Origin: JACKEQ01 sp041389565
GTDB lineage: Bacteria > Myxococcota_A > UBA796 > GCA-2862545
Length of the DNA stretch: 64,000 bases
Reading direction: 5' to 3'
Assembly (NCBI GenBank): GCA_041389565.1
Contig: JAWKRP010000002.1
Span: forward strand, 620,001-684,000
The position numbers and the translations under genes are program-made. The notes under the pieces were generated by a model. That model was given only the letters and a program-made list of their open reading frames with translations, had not been told where the DNA came from and made no database searches. Of the stretch, positions 1-7,678 are shown in pieces. Every line of letters begins with the position of its first letter. Within the stretch, counting starts at the first letter, position 1.

Positions 1-2382
1 GACGGTGAGGGTCTCTCCGGGGTTCAGGGTCGCGACGAACCAGTCGTCGGCCGTGCCCGTCTGCACGAGGTTCGTGTAGGTCTGGAGCGGCTCGGCCGTG
101 CGCGGGCTGGCGTTCGGCGCGAGCGCGTCGTCGGCGCACGGCGCGACTCCGAACGAGTACACGTTGCACCCGGCGTCGCCCCCGTACCGGTAGACCTGGG
201 CGGTGTGGGTGCGCGCCAACGACGAGGTGTTCGTGACCACGAAGGACTCGGCGTCTTCGATCGTCCCCGAGACTCCCACGGCGGTCCCCGCGAACCGGAC
301 CTCGAGGTCGAGGTCGGACTGGCGGTGCTCGAACGTCGCCTGCACGGTGCGGGACGACGCTGCGGGCACCGAGAACGTGTAGAAGTCGGGGTCGCTCGCG
401 GTGAGGCCCGGCTGGAACTGCACGTTCGCGCCCATGGCCTCCGTATCGTTCGGCTCCGCCGAGTCGATCGGGCACACGGCGTTCGACAGCACCTGCAGGG
501 TGTAGGGCTGGCACAGGGTGGTCGTGGAGTCGACCGCCACGCGGTACTCGATGTCGGCCAGGCCCGTGTTGGTGAGGGGCGGTGGGCGTTCGATGCCCTG
601 GTCGTCGAACACCCGGAGGTTCCCCGAGCCCGACAGCATGACGCTCATCGTGTCGCCCGCGGGCACCACGAGTCGGTACCAGTCCTGGTCGCTCGTGCGC
701 GCGCTGCCCGAGTACACCCCGGGGCCCGGGAGGTCGGCCAGGAAGTCCCATCCGCTGCCCGGCTCGCTGGAGTCGACGCACACGAGGTTGGCGTCGAGGT
801 GGTACTGCACGCAGCCGGTGGTCTCGGCAGAGATCTCGACCACGAACTCGATCGCGTTCGCGTTGCCCTCGTTGGTCACCGCGAGGCTTCCTGCGCCGTC
901 GATGCCCGTGACACTGCCGAACCGGTCGCCGTTCAGGTCGTACACGTTCAGCGCGACGCGACCGCCCACCACGTCGGTGAGCAGGATCTCCGTGACCTGG
1001 CCGGGCGGAACCGTGACCGTGAAGAAGTCGGGGGAGGCCGGTGACACCCACTTGTTCGGGCCGGGCGCGATGGGCAGGGCGTCGCCGAAGGTGTCGTTCG
1101 GTTCCTGGGCGTCGTCGTTGCAGGCGGCCGAGAACTGGTACGGCGAGCAGACGTTCGGGGAGAGGATGCGGGCCGAGAAGGTGTGCCAGCCGTCGGCCGC
1201 CGAGTTGGCGGGGATCTGCGTGAGCACACCGTCGTTCGAGGCACCGGACGCCACCAGGTTGCCCGACTCGTCCCACAGCTCGATCTGCACGTTGCCAGTG
1301 GACGAGAAGGACACCGTGCGCGTGGCCTGGTGGGCGACCTCGAACGAGTACCAGTCTTCGTCTCCCGGCACCGCGACGCCCGCAGCGAAGGGCAGGGGGC
1401 GGGCCGCGGAGAACGAGTCGTTCTGCTCGAACCCGTCTTCGATGCACGCGCCGGTGTCGGCCGTGAGCGTGATGGTGTAGGTGTTGCAGTCGGTCGAAGT
1501 GAACTCGTACAGGAAGACCTGCACGAAGAAGGTGGCGACCTGGGCGCCATTGTTGCGGAGCGTGACGGATTCGCTGTCGCTCACCGACTGCGACGTGTCG
1601 ATGATGGTGCTCCCGTCCGAGCTCACGGCGAACACGTCGATGTCGCCGGCCGCATGGCTGAACACGGCCGACGCGGTGACCTGCGCGCCCGGCGCGAGCG
1701 TGACGCGGTACCAGTCGGGCGACGTGCGCGTGACCACCCGGCCCATCAGCGGTGTGCCGACGCTCAGCCCGGTCGCGGTGGACGGCCCGTCGTTGGGCTC
1801 GGCCGCGTCGTCCGGGCATGCGTCGGTGTCGGTGTCGGTGTCGGTGTCCGCGTCGGCATCCGTGTCTGCGTCGGCATCCGTGTCTGCGTCCGCGTCGGCA
1901 TCCGTGTCTGCGTCCGCGTCCGAGTCGGCGTCTGCATCGGTATCAGCGTCTGCATCGGTGTCGGCGTCGGCGTCGGCATCGGAGTCCGCGTCGGCATCGG
2001 TGTCGGCGTCGGAATCCGCATCGGCGTCGGTGTCGGCGTCGCCCGTGTCCGCGCTGGTATCGCCTGTGTCGGCGTCGGAGTCGGCGTCTGCATCGGCATC
2101 CGAATCGGTGTCGGTGTCCGTGTCGGTATCGGTGTCAGCGTCGGTGTCCGTATCGGTGTCGGCGTCGGCGTCCGTGTCGGCATCCGTGTCGGCGTCAGCG
2201 TCGGTGTCCGAATCCGTGTCGCTGTCGGTGTCGCTGTCGGCATCGGTGTCGGTGTCGGTGTCGGACTCGCCACACTCGGGATCGGACGGGGACGACTCGC
2301 AGATCGTCGCTTTCAGCATCTCGTGTTCGCCGTTGCCGATCCACACGCAGCCGCCCAGCAGGACACACCAGATCACACGCAC
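1..2382 (-). CDS. Repeat-linker lipoprotein with tandem PPC-like domains (3' end outside window)
   Basis: This gene runs off the left edge, so only the first 794 codons are seen. GTG at 2382 gives a very short lipoprotein signal ending VLLGGC (Cys12). Residues about 38-187 are an almost pure Asp-X linker with X = Thr, Ala or Ser. After it come at least five modules of roughly 120-140 residues, most opening with a Cys followed by an EPND-type motif and containing DWY or DFY strands, the pattern of bacterial prepeptidase C-terminal (PPC) beta-sandwiches. A TAGACT hexamer lies at 2411-2406 on this strand, with a purine-rich GAGGGA before the start. It probably presents binding modules from the outer membrane surface. 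The C-terminal part, which could hold an enzyme, is not visible. Confidence 0.85.
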   Translation of the reverse strand, partial: MRVIWCVLLGGCVWIGNGEHEMLKATICESSPSDPECGESDTDTDTDADSDTDSDTDSDTDADADTDADTDADADTDTDTDADTDTDTDTDTDSDADADADSDADTGDTSADTGDADTDADADSDADTDADADSDADADADTDADADTDADADSDADADTDADADADTDADADTDADADTDTDTDTDACPDDAAEPNDGPSTATGLSVGTPLMGRVVTRTSPDWYRVTLAPGAQVTASAVFSHAAGDIDVFAVSSDGSTIIDTSQSVSDSESVTLRNNGAQVATFFVQVFLYEFTSTDCNTYTITLTADTGACIEDGFEQNDSFSAARPLPFAAGVAVPGDEDWYSFEVAHQATRTVSFSSTGNVQIELWDESGNLVASGASNDGVLTQIPANSAADGWHTFSARILSPNVCSPYQFSAACNDDAQEPNDTFGDALPIAPGPNKWVSPASPDFFTVTVPPGQVTEILLTDVVGGRVALNVYDLNGDRFGSVTGIDGAGSLAVTNEGNANAIEFVVEISAETTGCVQYHLDANLVCVDSSEPGSGWDFLADLPGPGVYSGSARTSDQDWYRLVVPAGDTMSVMLSGSGNLRVFDDQGIERPPPLTNTGLADIEYRVAVDSTTTLCQPYTLQVLSNAVCPIDSAEPNDTEAMGANVQFQPGLTASDPDFYTFSVPAASSRTVQATFEHRQSDLDLEVRFAGTAVGVSGTIEDAESFVVTNTSSLARTHTAQVYRYGGDAGCNVYSFGVAPCADDALAPNASPRTAEPLQTYTNLVQTGTADDWFVATLNPGETLTV
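1823..2270 (-). repeat. Asp-Thr/Asp-Ala/Asp-Ser coding hexamer repeat
   Basis: About 450 bases of degenerate GAC-NCN hexamers encode the acidic linker of the lipoprotein at 1-2382. ACC, ACG, GCC, GCG, AGC and TCG alternate as second codons. The opposite strand reads as long Ser-Val or Gly-Val frames, which are artefacts. Confidence 0.9.
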
Positions 2383-2555
2383 TTGCGACTCCCTCGCCGA
2401 CGCCCAGTCTACCCGCTACAGGCTTCGAACTCCCGCGATTTCCCTGGCGTCGACGGGGCGGAACGCCCAACAGGGCTCGACGTGCCGTACACCCGGGCGT
2501 GTCGCATCGTCGAGGCCGAGGGATGTGCAGGCGGTGTGCCCGCGCCGTGCCCGGC

Positions 2556-3599
2556 TCAGCCGTTGCTGGCGATGTTCTCGGTAGGAGCGTGCTTGTCGGC
2601 CGTGAGGATCTGGACCATCGACAACCGGGGATGGAGCGGGTCGCGCGGTGTGGCGCCGATGTCGTAGGCCAGGAAGCTGAGCAGGAGCTGGATGCCCAGG
2701 AGGACCGGCAGACCGGCGAGCATCACGGTGCCCGCCGTCGACGCGTTGGCGGTCTCGAGCGCCACCCACCAGCGGTACGCGCCGAAGCTCGCTCCGAACG
2801 CGACCAGCGCGACGCCCACGAACAGGTTGATGCTCGCGATGCTGAAGTTCCGCAGGAGGTAGTTGAACATCACGCGCTTCAGGAAGTTGCGGGCGTGCAG
2901 CACCGGGAACGTCATCAGCGTGCTGACGACCGACAGGTTGCTCGTCTCGTCGCCGTACACCGCCATCGCGGGCAGCTCGACGACCCGCGCGCGCAGCACT
3001 CCGAGCCGGAAGAGAAGGTCGGTCTCGAAGAAGAAGCGGGGGTGGATCGACCCGAACGGAAGCTCTCGTGCCACGCGGGCCTCGAGCGCGGTGAAGCCGT
3101 TCGTCGGATCGAACAGATCCCAGTAGCCCGTCGACAGCTTCGTCATGAACGAGAGCCCCGCGTTGCCGAACAGCCGCACGAACGGCATCTGCGCGACGGT
3201 CTCCGCGCTGAAGAACCGGTTCGCCTTCACGTAGTCGGCTTCGCCCCTCACGATCGGCTGGACCAGCGCGGGCACGAGGCGCGGATCCATCTGGCCGTCG
3301 CCGTCGACCTTCACGAGGATGTCGGCGCCGTCGTCGATCGCCGCCTGATAGCCCGTCATCGTGGCGGCCCCGACGCCTCCGTTGCGCGGGCGTCGGATGA
3401 CGCGGATGCGGGGGTCGGACTTCGCGATGCCGTCGATGAAGTCGCCGCTCTTGTCGGGACACGCGTCGTCGACGCAGTAGATGCCCCAGGCCCACGGGCC
3501 GATGTCGCCCAGCACGCCGGCGATCGCCCGCGTGACCTTGTAGCAGGGGATGACGACGGCGATGCGTGGACCGGCGGTCTGCGCGTGTTGGCTGGACAT
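2556..3599 (-). CDS. Family 2 glycosyltransferase, polyprenyl-phosphate type, with C-terminal membrane anchor
   Basis: The 347-residue protein has a GT-A fold. Residues about 12-25 carry the classic VVIPCYK start, and KVDGDGQMD supplies the DxD metal-binding motif. Two hydrophobic segments near residues 255-280 and 290-315 anchor it, as in GtrB/DpmA-like polyprenyl-phosphate glycosyltransferases that load a sugar onto a lipid carrier at the cytoplasmic face. ATG at 3599 is used. The gene is divergent from the desaturase at 3658 with 58 bases between. It probably feeds lipid-linked sugar to GT-C-type enzymes such as those at 18676, 21455 and 42195; that link is inference. Confidence 0.85.
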   Translation of the reverse strand: MSSQHAQTAGPRIAVVIPCYKVTRAIAGVLGDIGPWAWGIYCVDDACPDKSGDFIDGIAKSDPRIRVIRRPRNGGVGAATMTGYQAAIDDGADILVKVDGDGQMDPRLVPALVQPIVRGEADYVKANRFFSAETVAQMPFVRLFGNAGLSFMTKLSTGYWDLFDPTNGFTALEARVARELPFGSIHPRFFFETDLLFRLGVLRARVVELPAMAVYGDETSNLSVVSTLMTFPVLHARNFLKRVMFNYLLRNFSIASINLFVGVALVAFGASFGAYRWWVALETANASTAGTVMLAGLPVLLGIQLLLSFLAYDIGATPRDPLHPRLSMVQILTADKHAPTENIASNG

Positions 3600-3645
3600 T
3601 CGGCCCCATAACCGCCACGCGCGAGGGTGGGTCGCGCGCCGAGGT

Positions 3646-3657
3646 TACGGTTCTGCG
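3646..3657 (+). promoter_or_regulatory. Candidate leaderless -10 element TACGGT
   Basis: TACGGT ends six bases before the GTG at 3658 and no Shine-Dalgarno lies between, so transcription would begin at or next to the start codon. It is one of seven such sites in the window. Confidence 0.5.
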
Positions 3658-4554
3658 GTGACGACCCCGGACCCCCGTGAACAGGTGACCGAGGCGGCCC
3701 GCGGGCTCGCGGCTGGAGGGCGCTACAGCCTCGGCCGGCTCGGGCTGGACGCAATCCTGTGGGTGGGGCTGGCGAGCGTCGGAGAAGCATCGGGACACCC
3801 CGCCGTCGTGCTCGTGTGCGCGTTCCTGATCGGCGCCTTCCCGCTGCACGACGTGCTGGTGCACGGGCACGAGGCGATGCACGGCAATGCGTCGCGCCAT
3901 GCCGGGCTGAACGCTGCGGTGTTGTGGGCCACCCACGCGCTCGTGGGCATCTCGGGTCGTGCGCACCGCAGCTTCCACTTCGACCACCACCGGTTCGTCG
4001 GCACGGACCGGGATCCCGAGCATCGGATCCACGGCGCGGTCGGCGGTCGGACCACCTGGCGGGGCCTGCTCCGGATCGTGGCGCTCGCGCACCTGTTCGT
4101 GAACGGGCACGTGTGGCGCGGTGCCGTCACGCGGGTCACGGTCGCTCAGGTGGCCGTGGATCTGCTGGGCGCTTGCGCGCTGCACATCGCCCTGATCGCG
4201 GCGCTCGGTCCGCGGCTGTGGCTGGTGTACGGGGTGATTCCGGCGGTCACCGGACTGCCGCTCGTCGCGGCTCTGCGTGCAGCCGCGGAGCACCTGTCGC
4301 CGCGCGTGGAGGACCTCGCGGGAACCCGCCTGTACCGGGCTCGACGCATGGGTCAGCTCGCGTGGAGCAATGTCGACCACCATGTCGAGCACCACCTGGC
4401 GCCAGCCGTGCCGTTCCACCGGCTGCCCGAGCTCCGGGAGCGCCTGCAGCCGCTGTACCGCGAGCGCGGCATCGAGATGGACCCGGGGCTGTTCCGCACG
4501 GCGCTCACGGTGACGGCCGACGCGCTGGCGGGAGGTGGCGCCGACCGCAACTGA
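3658..4554 (+). CDS. Membrane fatty-acid desaturase / hydroxylase-type di-iron protein
   Basis: The 298-residue protein has the three His clusters of the membrane desaturase superfamily: HGHEAMH at 69-75, HRSFHFDHH at 103-111 and DHHVEHH at 240-246. These bind the two irons. Hydrophobic helices lie between them. Desaturases and carotenoid hydroxylases or ketolases share this pattern and I cannot separate them; acyl-lipid desaturation is the default guess. GTG at 3658 is chosen because a TACGGT hexamer sits six bases upstream and earlier starts run into the divergent glycosyltransferase. Confidence 0.8.
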   Translation: MTTPDPREQVTEAARGLAAGGRYSLGRLGLDAILWVGLASVGEASGHPAVVLVCAFLIGAFPLHDVLVHGHEAMHGNASRHAGLNAAVLWATHALVGISGRAHRSFHFDHHRFVGTDRDPEHRIHGAVGGRTTWRGLLRIVALAHLFVNGHVWRGAVTRVTVAQVAVDLLGACALHIALIAALGPRLWLVYGVIPAVTGLPLVAALRAAAEHLSPRVEDLAGTRLYRARRMGQLAWSNVDHHVEHHLAPAVPFHRLPELRERLQPLYRERGIEMDPGLFRTALTVTADALAGGGADRN

Positions 4555-4595
4555 ACATGTTATGAATTGAGAGTGAGCGGATAATGAACATGTTC
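4553..4595 (+). promoter_or_regulatory. Paired TGAACATGTT operator around a GATAAT -10
   Basis: The decamer TGAACATGTT occurs twice, at 4553-4562 less one base of context and at 4586-4594. Each copy contains the palindrome AACATGTT (4554-4561 and 4587-4594), and the copies are 33 bases apart, about three helical turns. GATAAT at 4580-4585 lies between them, so one copy would cover the -35 region and the other the transcription start. The stretch is markedly AT-rich for this genome. No recognisable -35 is present. The layout suggests a repressor acting on the UbiB-type gene. Confidence 0.6.
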
Positions 4596-4645
4596 GGGTG
4601 GTTCGATCCGGTCGACGCGCGGAAGGCCCGCTCGGGCTGCGCCTG

Positions 4646-5947
4646 ATGGCCGGGGAGTCGCGGCTCGCACGCCTGGCCCGGCTCGGCGGCCTCACGTCCC
4701 GGATGACCGGCTACGGGGTCCGTGAGCGGCTGCTCGGTGCCACGGTCGACCGTGCCGAGGCCGCGCGCGAGCTCGTCGATTCGCTGTCCCGGCTGAAGGG
4801 CGCCGCCATGAAGGTCGGGCAGCAGATCTCGCTCGTGGCCAGCGCGCTCGACCTGCCCGACGACGTGCAGCGGTCGCTCCGCCGGCTCGAGCGCGAAGCC
4901 GAGCCCGTTCCGTGGTGGACCGTCCACCAGATCCTCGAGCGCGAGCTGGAGGAGCACCCCGACGACGTGTTCGCGTCCATCGACCGGGAGCCGCTCGGCA
5001 CCGCCAGCCTCGCGCAGGCCCATGCCGCCACGCTCGCCGACGGCCGGCGTGTCGTCGTGAAGGTGCTGCACCCGGGCGTCCTGGAAGGGCTCGACACCGA
5101 CCTGCTCGCGCTCCGGGCCGTGCTCGCCGGCGGACGTCTCGTGGGGCGCAGCGACCGTGAGCTGAAGGGCATCCTGCACGAGGTGGAGGCCCGGCTCAGG
5201 GAGGAGGTCGACTACCTCCAGGAGGCCGCGAACCTCGAGGCGTTCTCGACGCTGTATGCGGGCGATCCGCGCGTGGTGATGCCCGCACCCCACGTCGACC
5301 TGTGCACGCGGCGGGTGCTCGTGCTCGACCGCGTGGAGGGCGTCCCGCTCCACGAGCTCGTCGCGACGGGGTCTGCCGAAGCCCGACAGCGCGCCGGGCT
5401 CACGCTCGCCGAGCTGTTCTTCGAGATGACCTTCGTGCACCGCCTGCTGCACGCCGACCCGCACCCCGGGAACTACCTGTTCCAGCCCGACGGCACCGTG
5501 GGCCTGCTCGACTTCGGCTGTGTGAAGCGCTTCGACGAGTTCTTCCTCGGCGGGTACGCCCGCACGGCCCTGTGTGCGCTCCGCGGAGATCGCGAGGGCA
5601 CGCTGGCCGCGGCTCGCGATCTCGGCACGTGGACGGGCGAGACCCCAGAAGCCGGCGAAGCCCTGTGGGCCTTCTGCAACGCGGCGCTCGGGCCCTGGCG
5701 CGCCGGGCCCATGGTGCTGGGGAAGGGCGAGAACCTCGTCACCCGAACCCGGGCCGCCGCGGAGGAGATCTGGAAGCACCCCGAGATCATGGGCGTTCCA
5801 GACATGGTGTACCTGCATCGCACGCTGGCCGGGCTCTACACGATGGCTCGCGCGCTCGAGGTCGAGCACGACTGGGCCGCGCTGCTCGAGCGCTACCTCG
5901 TGTACGCGGTCGACGTGGCGGAGGGGCGGAGCCGGCCGGTTCCCTGA
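4646..5947 (+). CDS. UbiB/ABC1/AarF-family atypical protein kinase
   Basis: The 433-residue protein shows all family signatures: AAMKVGQ (the KxGQ motif), the Ala-rich loop GTASLAQAH, the catalytic LHADPHPGN and the metal-binding LLDFGC. The family supports isoprenoid-quinone biosynthesis or lipid homeostasis through ATPase activity. C-terminal membrane helices, present in UbiB proper, are not obvious here. ATG at 4646 is preferred because the predicted transcript starts near 4592; an in-frame GTG at 4598 would add 16 residues. The strong paired operator upstream is unusual for a housekeeping gene. The gene ends in a palindrome shared with the convergent kinase. Confidence 0.85.
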   Translation: MAGESRLARLARLGGLTSRMTGYGVRERLLGATVDRAEAARELVDSLSRLKGAAMKVGQQISLVASALDLPDDVQRSLRRLEREAEPVPWWTVHQILERELEEHPDDVFASIDREPLGTASLAQAHAATLADGRRVVVKVLHPGVLEGLDTDLLALRAVLAGGRLVGRSDRELKGILHEVEARLREEVDYLQEAANLEAFSTLYAGDPRVVMPAPHVDLCTRRVLVLDRVEGVPLHELVATGSAEARQRAGLTLAELFFEMTFVHRLLHADPHPGNYLFQPDGTVGLLDFGCVKRFDEFFLGGYARTALCALRGDREGTLAAARDLGTWTGETPEAGEALWAFCNAALGPWRAGPMVLGKGENLVTRTRAAAEEIWKHPEIMGVPDMVYLHRTLAGLYTMARALEVEHDWAALLERYLVYAVDVAEGRSRPVP

Positions 5948-5961
5948 ACGCCGGCGTTCAG
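5944..5961. terminator. 18-bp perfect palindrome containing both convergent stop codons
   Basis: CTGAACGCC followed directly by its complement GGCGTTCAG covers the TGA of the plus gene (5945-5947) and the TGA of the minus gene (5960-5958). In RNA it folds into a GC-rich hairpin from either side. There is no U-tract, so termination may need Rho. Confidence 0.55.
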
Positions 5962-6794
5962 ACCGTGAGCTCCAGGGCGTCGAGCACTTCGTCGGCATCG
6001 ACCGGGCGGTCTTCGGGCGACTTCTTCAGCAGGCGCAGCACGATGGCGTCCATCCACTCCGGAACGTCGGGGTTCCGGGACGATGGCGGAGGCGGCGCGT
6101 TGTCGACGTGCATCTCGAGCACCTGGTGCGGCCGCCCGATGAACGGGGGCTCGCCGACGAGCATCTCCCACATCAGGATGCCCAGGCTGTAGAGGTCGGA
6201 TCGAGGCTCCACCTCGTACTCGTCGATGTACTCGGGGGCCATGTACGTGGGGTTCCCGATGCGCACCCCGGCCTGCGTGAGCGCCGCGCCCTCGGTGTGG
6301 GCGAGCCCGAAGTCGAGGATCTTCACGATGTCGGGCACGCCGTCGAGCTCGCACACCATGATGTTCGAGCTGCTGAGATCGCGGTGGATGATGCCGTGCC
6401 GGTGCGCCGCGCCGAGACCCGCAGCGATCTGCGAGGCGAGGTTGGCGACCCGCATGACCGGGAGCGTCTTCTGCTCTTCGAGCAGCTCGTCGAGCGTGTC
6501 GCCCTCGAGGTACTCGATCACGAGGAACGGCTGGCCGCTCTCGATCTCGCCCGACGCGAGCACGCGGAGGGTGTTCAGGTGGTCGATCGTGGCGCTCACC
6601 TGGGCTTCCTGGCGGAATCGGTTCACCACCTCGGGATCCTCCAGGGCCTCCGGATGCAGCAGCTTGATGCTCACCCGCATGTCGTCGGAGGTGCGTCGGG
6701 CGACGTACAGATCGCCCATCCGGCCCTTCCGCTGGAACCCGGTGACCTTGTAGGCCCCGTCGCCGATGACCCGGCCCGTGATCGGTGTGCTCAT
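5958..6794 (-). CDS. Soluble Ser/Thr protein kinase with variant catalytic loop
   Basis: The 278 residues are a stand-alone eukaryote-like kinase domain with no membrane segment. The glycine loop lies near 23-28, the ATP lysine is K44 in VSIK, the catalytic loop is HRDLSSSN at 137-144, DFG is at 161-163 and the APE motif follows at 186-188. The catalytic Asp and metal Asn are present, but the Lys usual two residues after the Asp (HRDLKxxN) is Ser. Tyr kinases also lack that Lys, so activity is still plausible. It starts directly behind a TAGGCT element and is probably translated from a leaderless mRNA. Confidence 0.85.
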   Translation of the reverse strand: MSTPITGRVIGDGAYKVTGFQRKGRMGDLYVARRTSDDMRVSIKLLHPEALEDPEVVNRFRQEAQVSATIDHLNTLRVLASGEIESGQPFLVIEYLEGDTLDELLEEQKTLPVMRVANLASQIAAGLGAAHRHGIIHRDLSSSNIMVCELDGVPDIVKILDFGLAHTEGAALTQAGVRIGNPTYMAPEYIDEYEVEPRSDLYSLGILMWEMLVGEPPFIGRPHQVLEMHVDNAPPPPSSRNPDVPEWMDAIVLRLLKKSPEDRPVDADEVLDALELTV

Positions 6795-6806
6795 GGCGGT
6801 AGCCTA
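6795..6806 (-). promoter_or_regulatory. Candidate leaderless -10 element TAGGCT
   Basis: On the minus strand TAGGCT (6806-6801) ends six bases before the kinase ATG at 6794, with no Shine-Dalgarno between. Confidence 0.5.
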
Positions 6807-6815
6807 CCCCGGACG

Positions 6816-6853
6816 ACACACTCCATGTGTGTGGCGGCTCTGGTGTGTAACGT
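6816..6853 (+). promoter_or_regulatory. Inverted repeat ACACAC-N5-GTGTGT and TAACGT -10
   Basis: In the divergent spacer, ACACAC (6816-6821) and GTGTGT (6827-6832) form an inverted repeat. TAACGT follows at 6848-6853 as a possible -10 for the small membrane protein at 6871. The repeat would overlap the -35 region of that promoter and lies just upstream of the kinase promoter, so one regulator could act on both. Confidence 0.35.
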
Positions 6854-6870
6854 AGTGCCGAGGAGGCCCC

Positions 6871-7119
6871 ATGAGTCCCGACCGTGTCGACCCCGAGATC
6901 CCCCCCCGCGGCGACGTCGACGTCACGGGCATCTACACGAACCGCACCCTGTTCGTGTTCTTCGCCATCACCGTTGCCATCTGCACCGCGATCGTCGCGG
7001 GCTACGCGCCCGTCGACTGGGGATGGTTCCGCACCGTCGCAGCGGGCGGCCTGCTCGGTGGGCTCGCGTTCTTGTCGCTGTTCGTGAACCACCTGATCAT
7101 CCCGCCGCTCGAGAGCTGA
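6871..7119 (+). CDS. Small two-helix membrane protein
   Basis: The 82-residue protein has a charged N-terminus of about 25 residues and then two hydrophobic helices (about 28-45 and 54-76). An AGGAGG Shine-Dalgarno lies eight bases before the ATG. I recognise no family. It is followed after seven bases by the GNAT gene, so the two are probably cotranscribed. Confidence 0.6.
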   Translation: MSPDRVDPEIPPRGDVDVTGIYTNRTLFVFFAITVAICTAIVAGYAPVDWGWFRTVAAGGLLGGLAFLSLFVNHLIIPPLES

Positions 7120-7126
7120 CGCCCGC

Positions 7127-7570
7127 GTGCCGCCCGAGATCGTCGTCGCCGTCGTGCCCGATGCGCCCGACGCGGTGGTCGAGCAGCTGGGGGCTCAGCT
7201 GCGCGAGTTCAATCGCGTGCGCGCACCGCGCCTCGAGGTCGACGGGCGCCTCGTGGCCCTCGCGTGGACGCGCGACGGGTTCGTGCTGGGCGGCGGAATC
7301 GCATGGTCGTACGGCGGCTGGGCCGAGCTGACCGACCTGTGGGTCGCGGAGCAGGCCCGGGGGAACGACCTCGGCACCCGGCTCATGGATGCCCTCGAGG
7401 CCGAAGCCCGCAGGCTCGGGTGCACGGGCATGCACACCGACACGTTCTCGTTCCAGGCCCTCCCGTTCTACGAGAAGCGCGGCTTCACCGTGTTCGGCAC
7501 CCTCGATGGGTACGTCGACGGAAACGTCCGCTACTACCTTCGGAAGTCACTGGTGCTGCCCGGTTCGTGA
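7127..7570 (+). CDS. GNAT-family N-acetyltransferase
   Basis: The 147-residue protein has the GNAT fold. Motif A (LWVAEQARGNDLGTRLM, acetyl-CoA pyrophosphate binding) is at about 66-82, and motif B has the typical PFYEKRGFTVFG near 113-124. The substrate cannot be read from the sequence. The start is GTG at 7127, just after the small membrane protein, with no clear Shine-Dalgarno, so translation may be coupled. Confidence 0.8.
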   Translation: MPPEIVVAVVPDAPDAVVEQLGAQLREFNRVRAPRLEVDGRLVALAWTRDGFVLGGGIAWSYGGWAELTDLWVAEQARGNDLGTRLMDALEAEARRLGCTGMHTDTFSFQALPFYEKRGFTVFGTLDGYVDGNVRYYLRKSLVLPGS

Positions 7571-7585
7571 CGGCCGGGTGCCGGT

Positions 7586-7600
7586 CGTTCGAAAAGAACG
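7586..7600 (+). terminator. Short hairpin CGTTC-GAAAA-GAACG
   Basis: A five-base-pair stem with an A-rich loop lies 16 bases after the GNAT stop. It is weak and has no U-tract; it could instead be an operator for the lipoprotein gene that follows. Confidence 0.25.
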
Positions 7601-7678
7601 CGAAAAGGCGTCGTGAACGCTCCCCACCGGAACCGGGATTCGGTTATCGGGCCGTCGTCCATCGATACCGGGGTATCC

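Noticed and set aside
1752..2584. Plus-strand frames rich in Ser-Val and Gly-Val over the first repeat
   Set aside because: They are reverse complements of the Asp-Thr linker. The minus-strand frame continues into PPC-like domains and has a lipoprotein signal.
4573..4584. GTGAGCGGATAA, identical to the core of the E. coli lac operator
   Set aside because: The match does not extend into the other half of the operator, no LacI homologue is seen, and the flanking TGAACATGTT sites explain the region better. Taken as coincidence.
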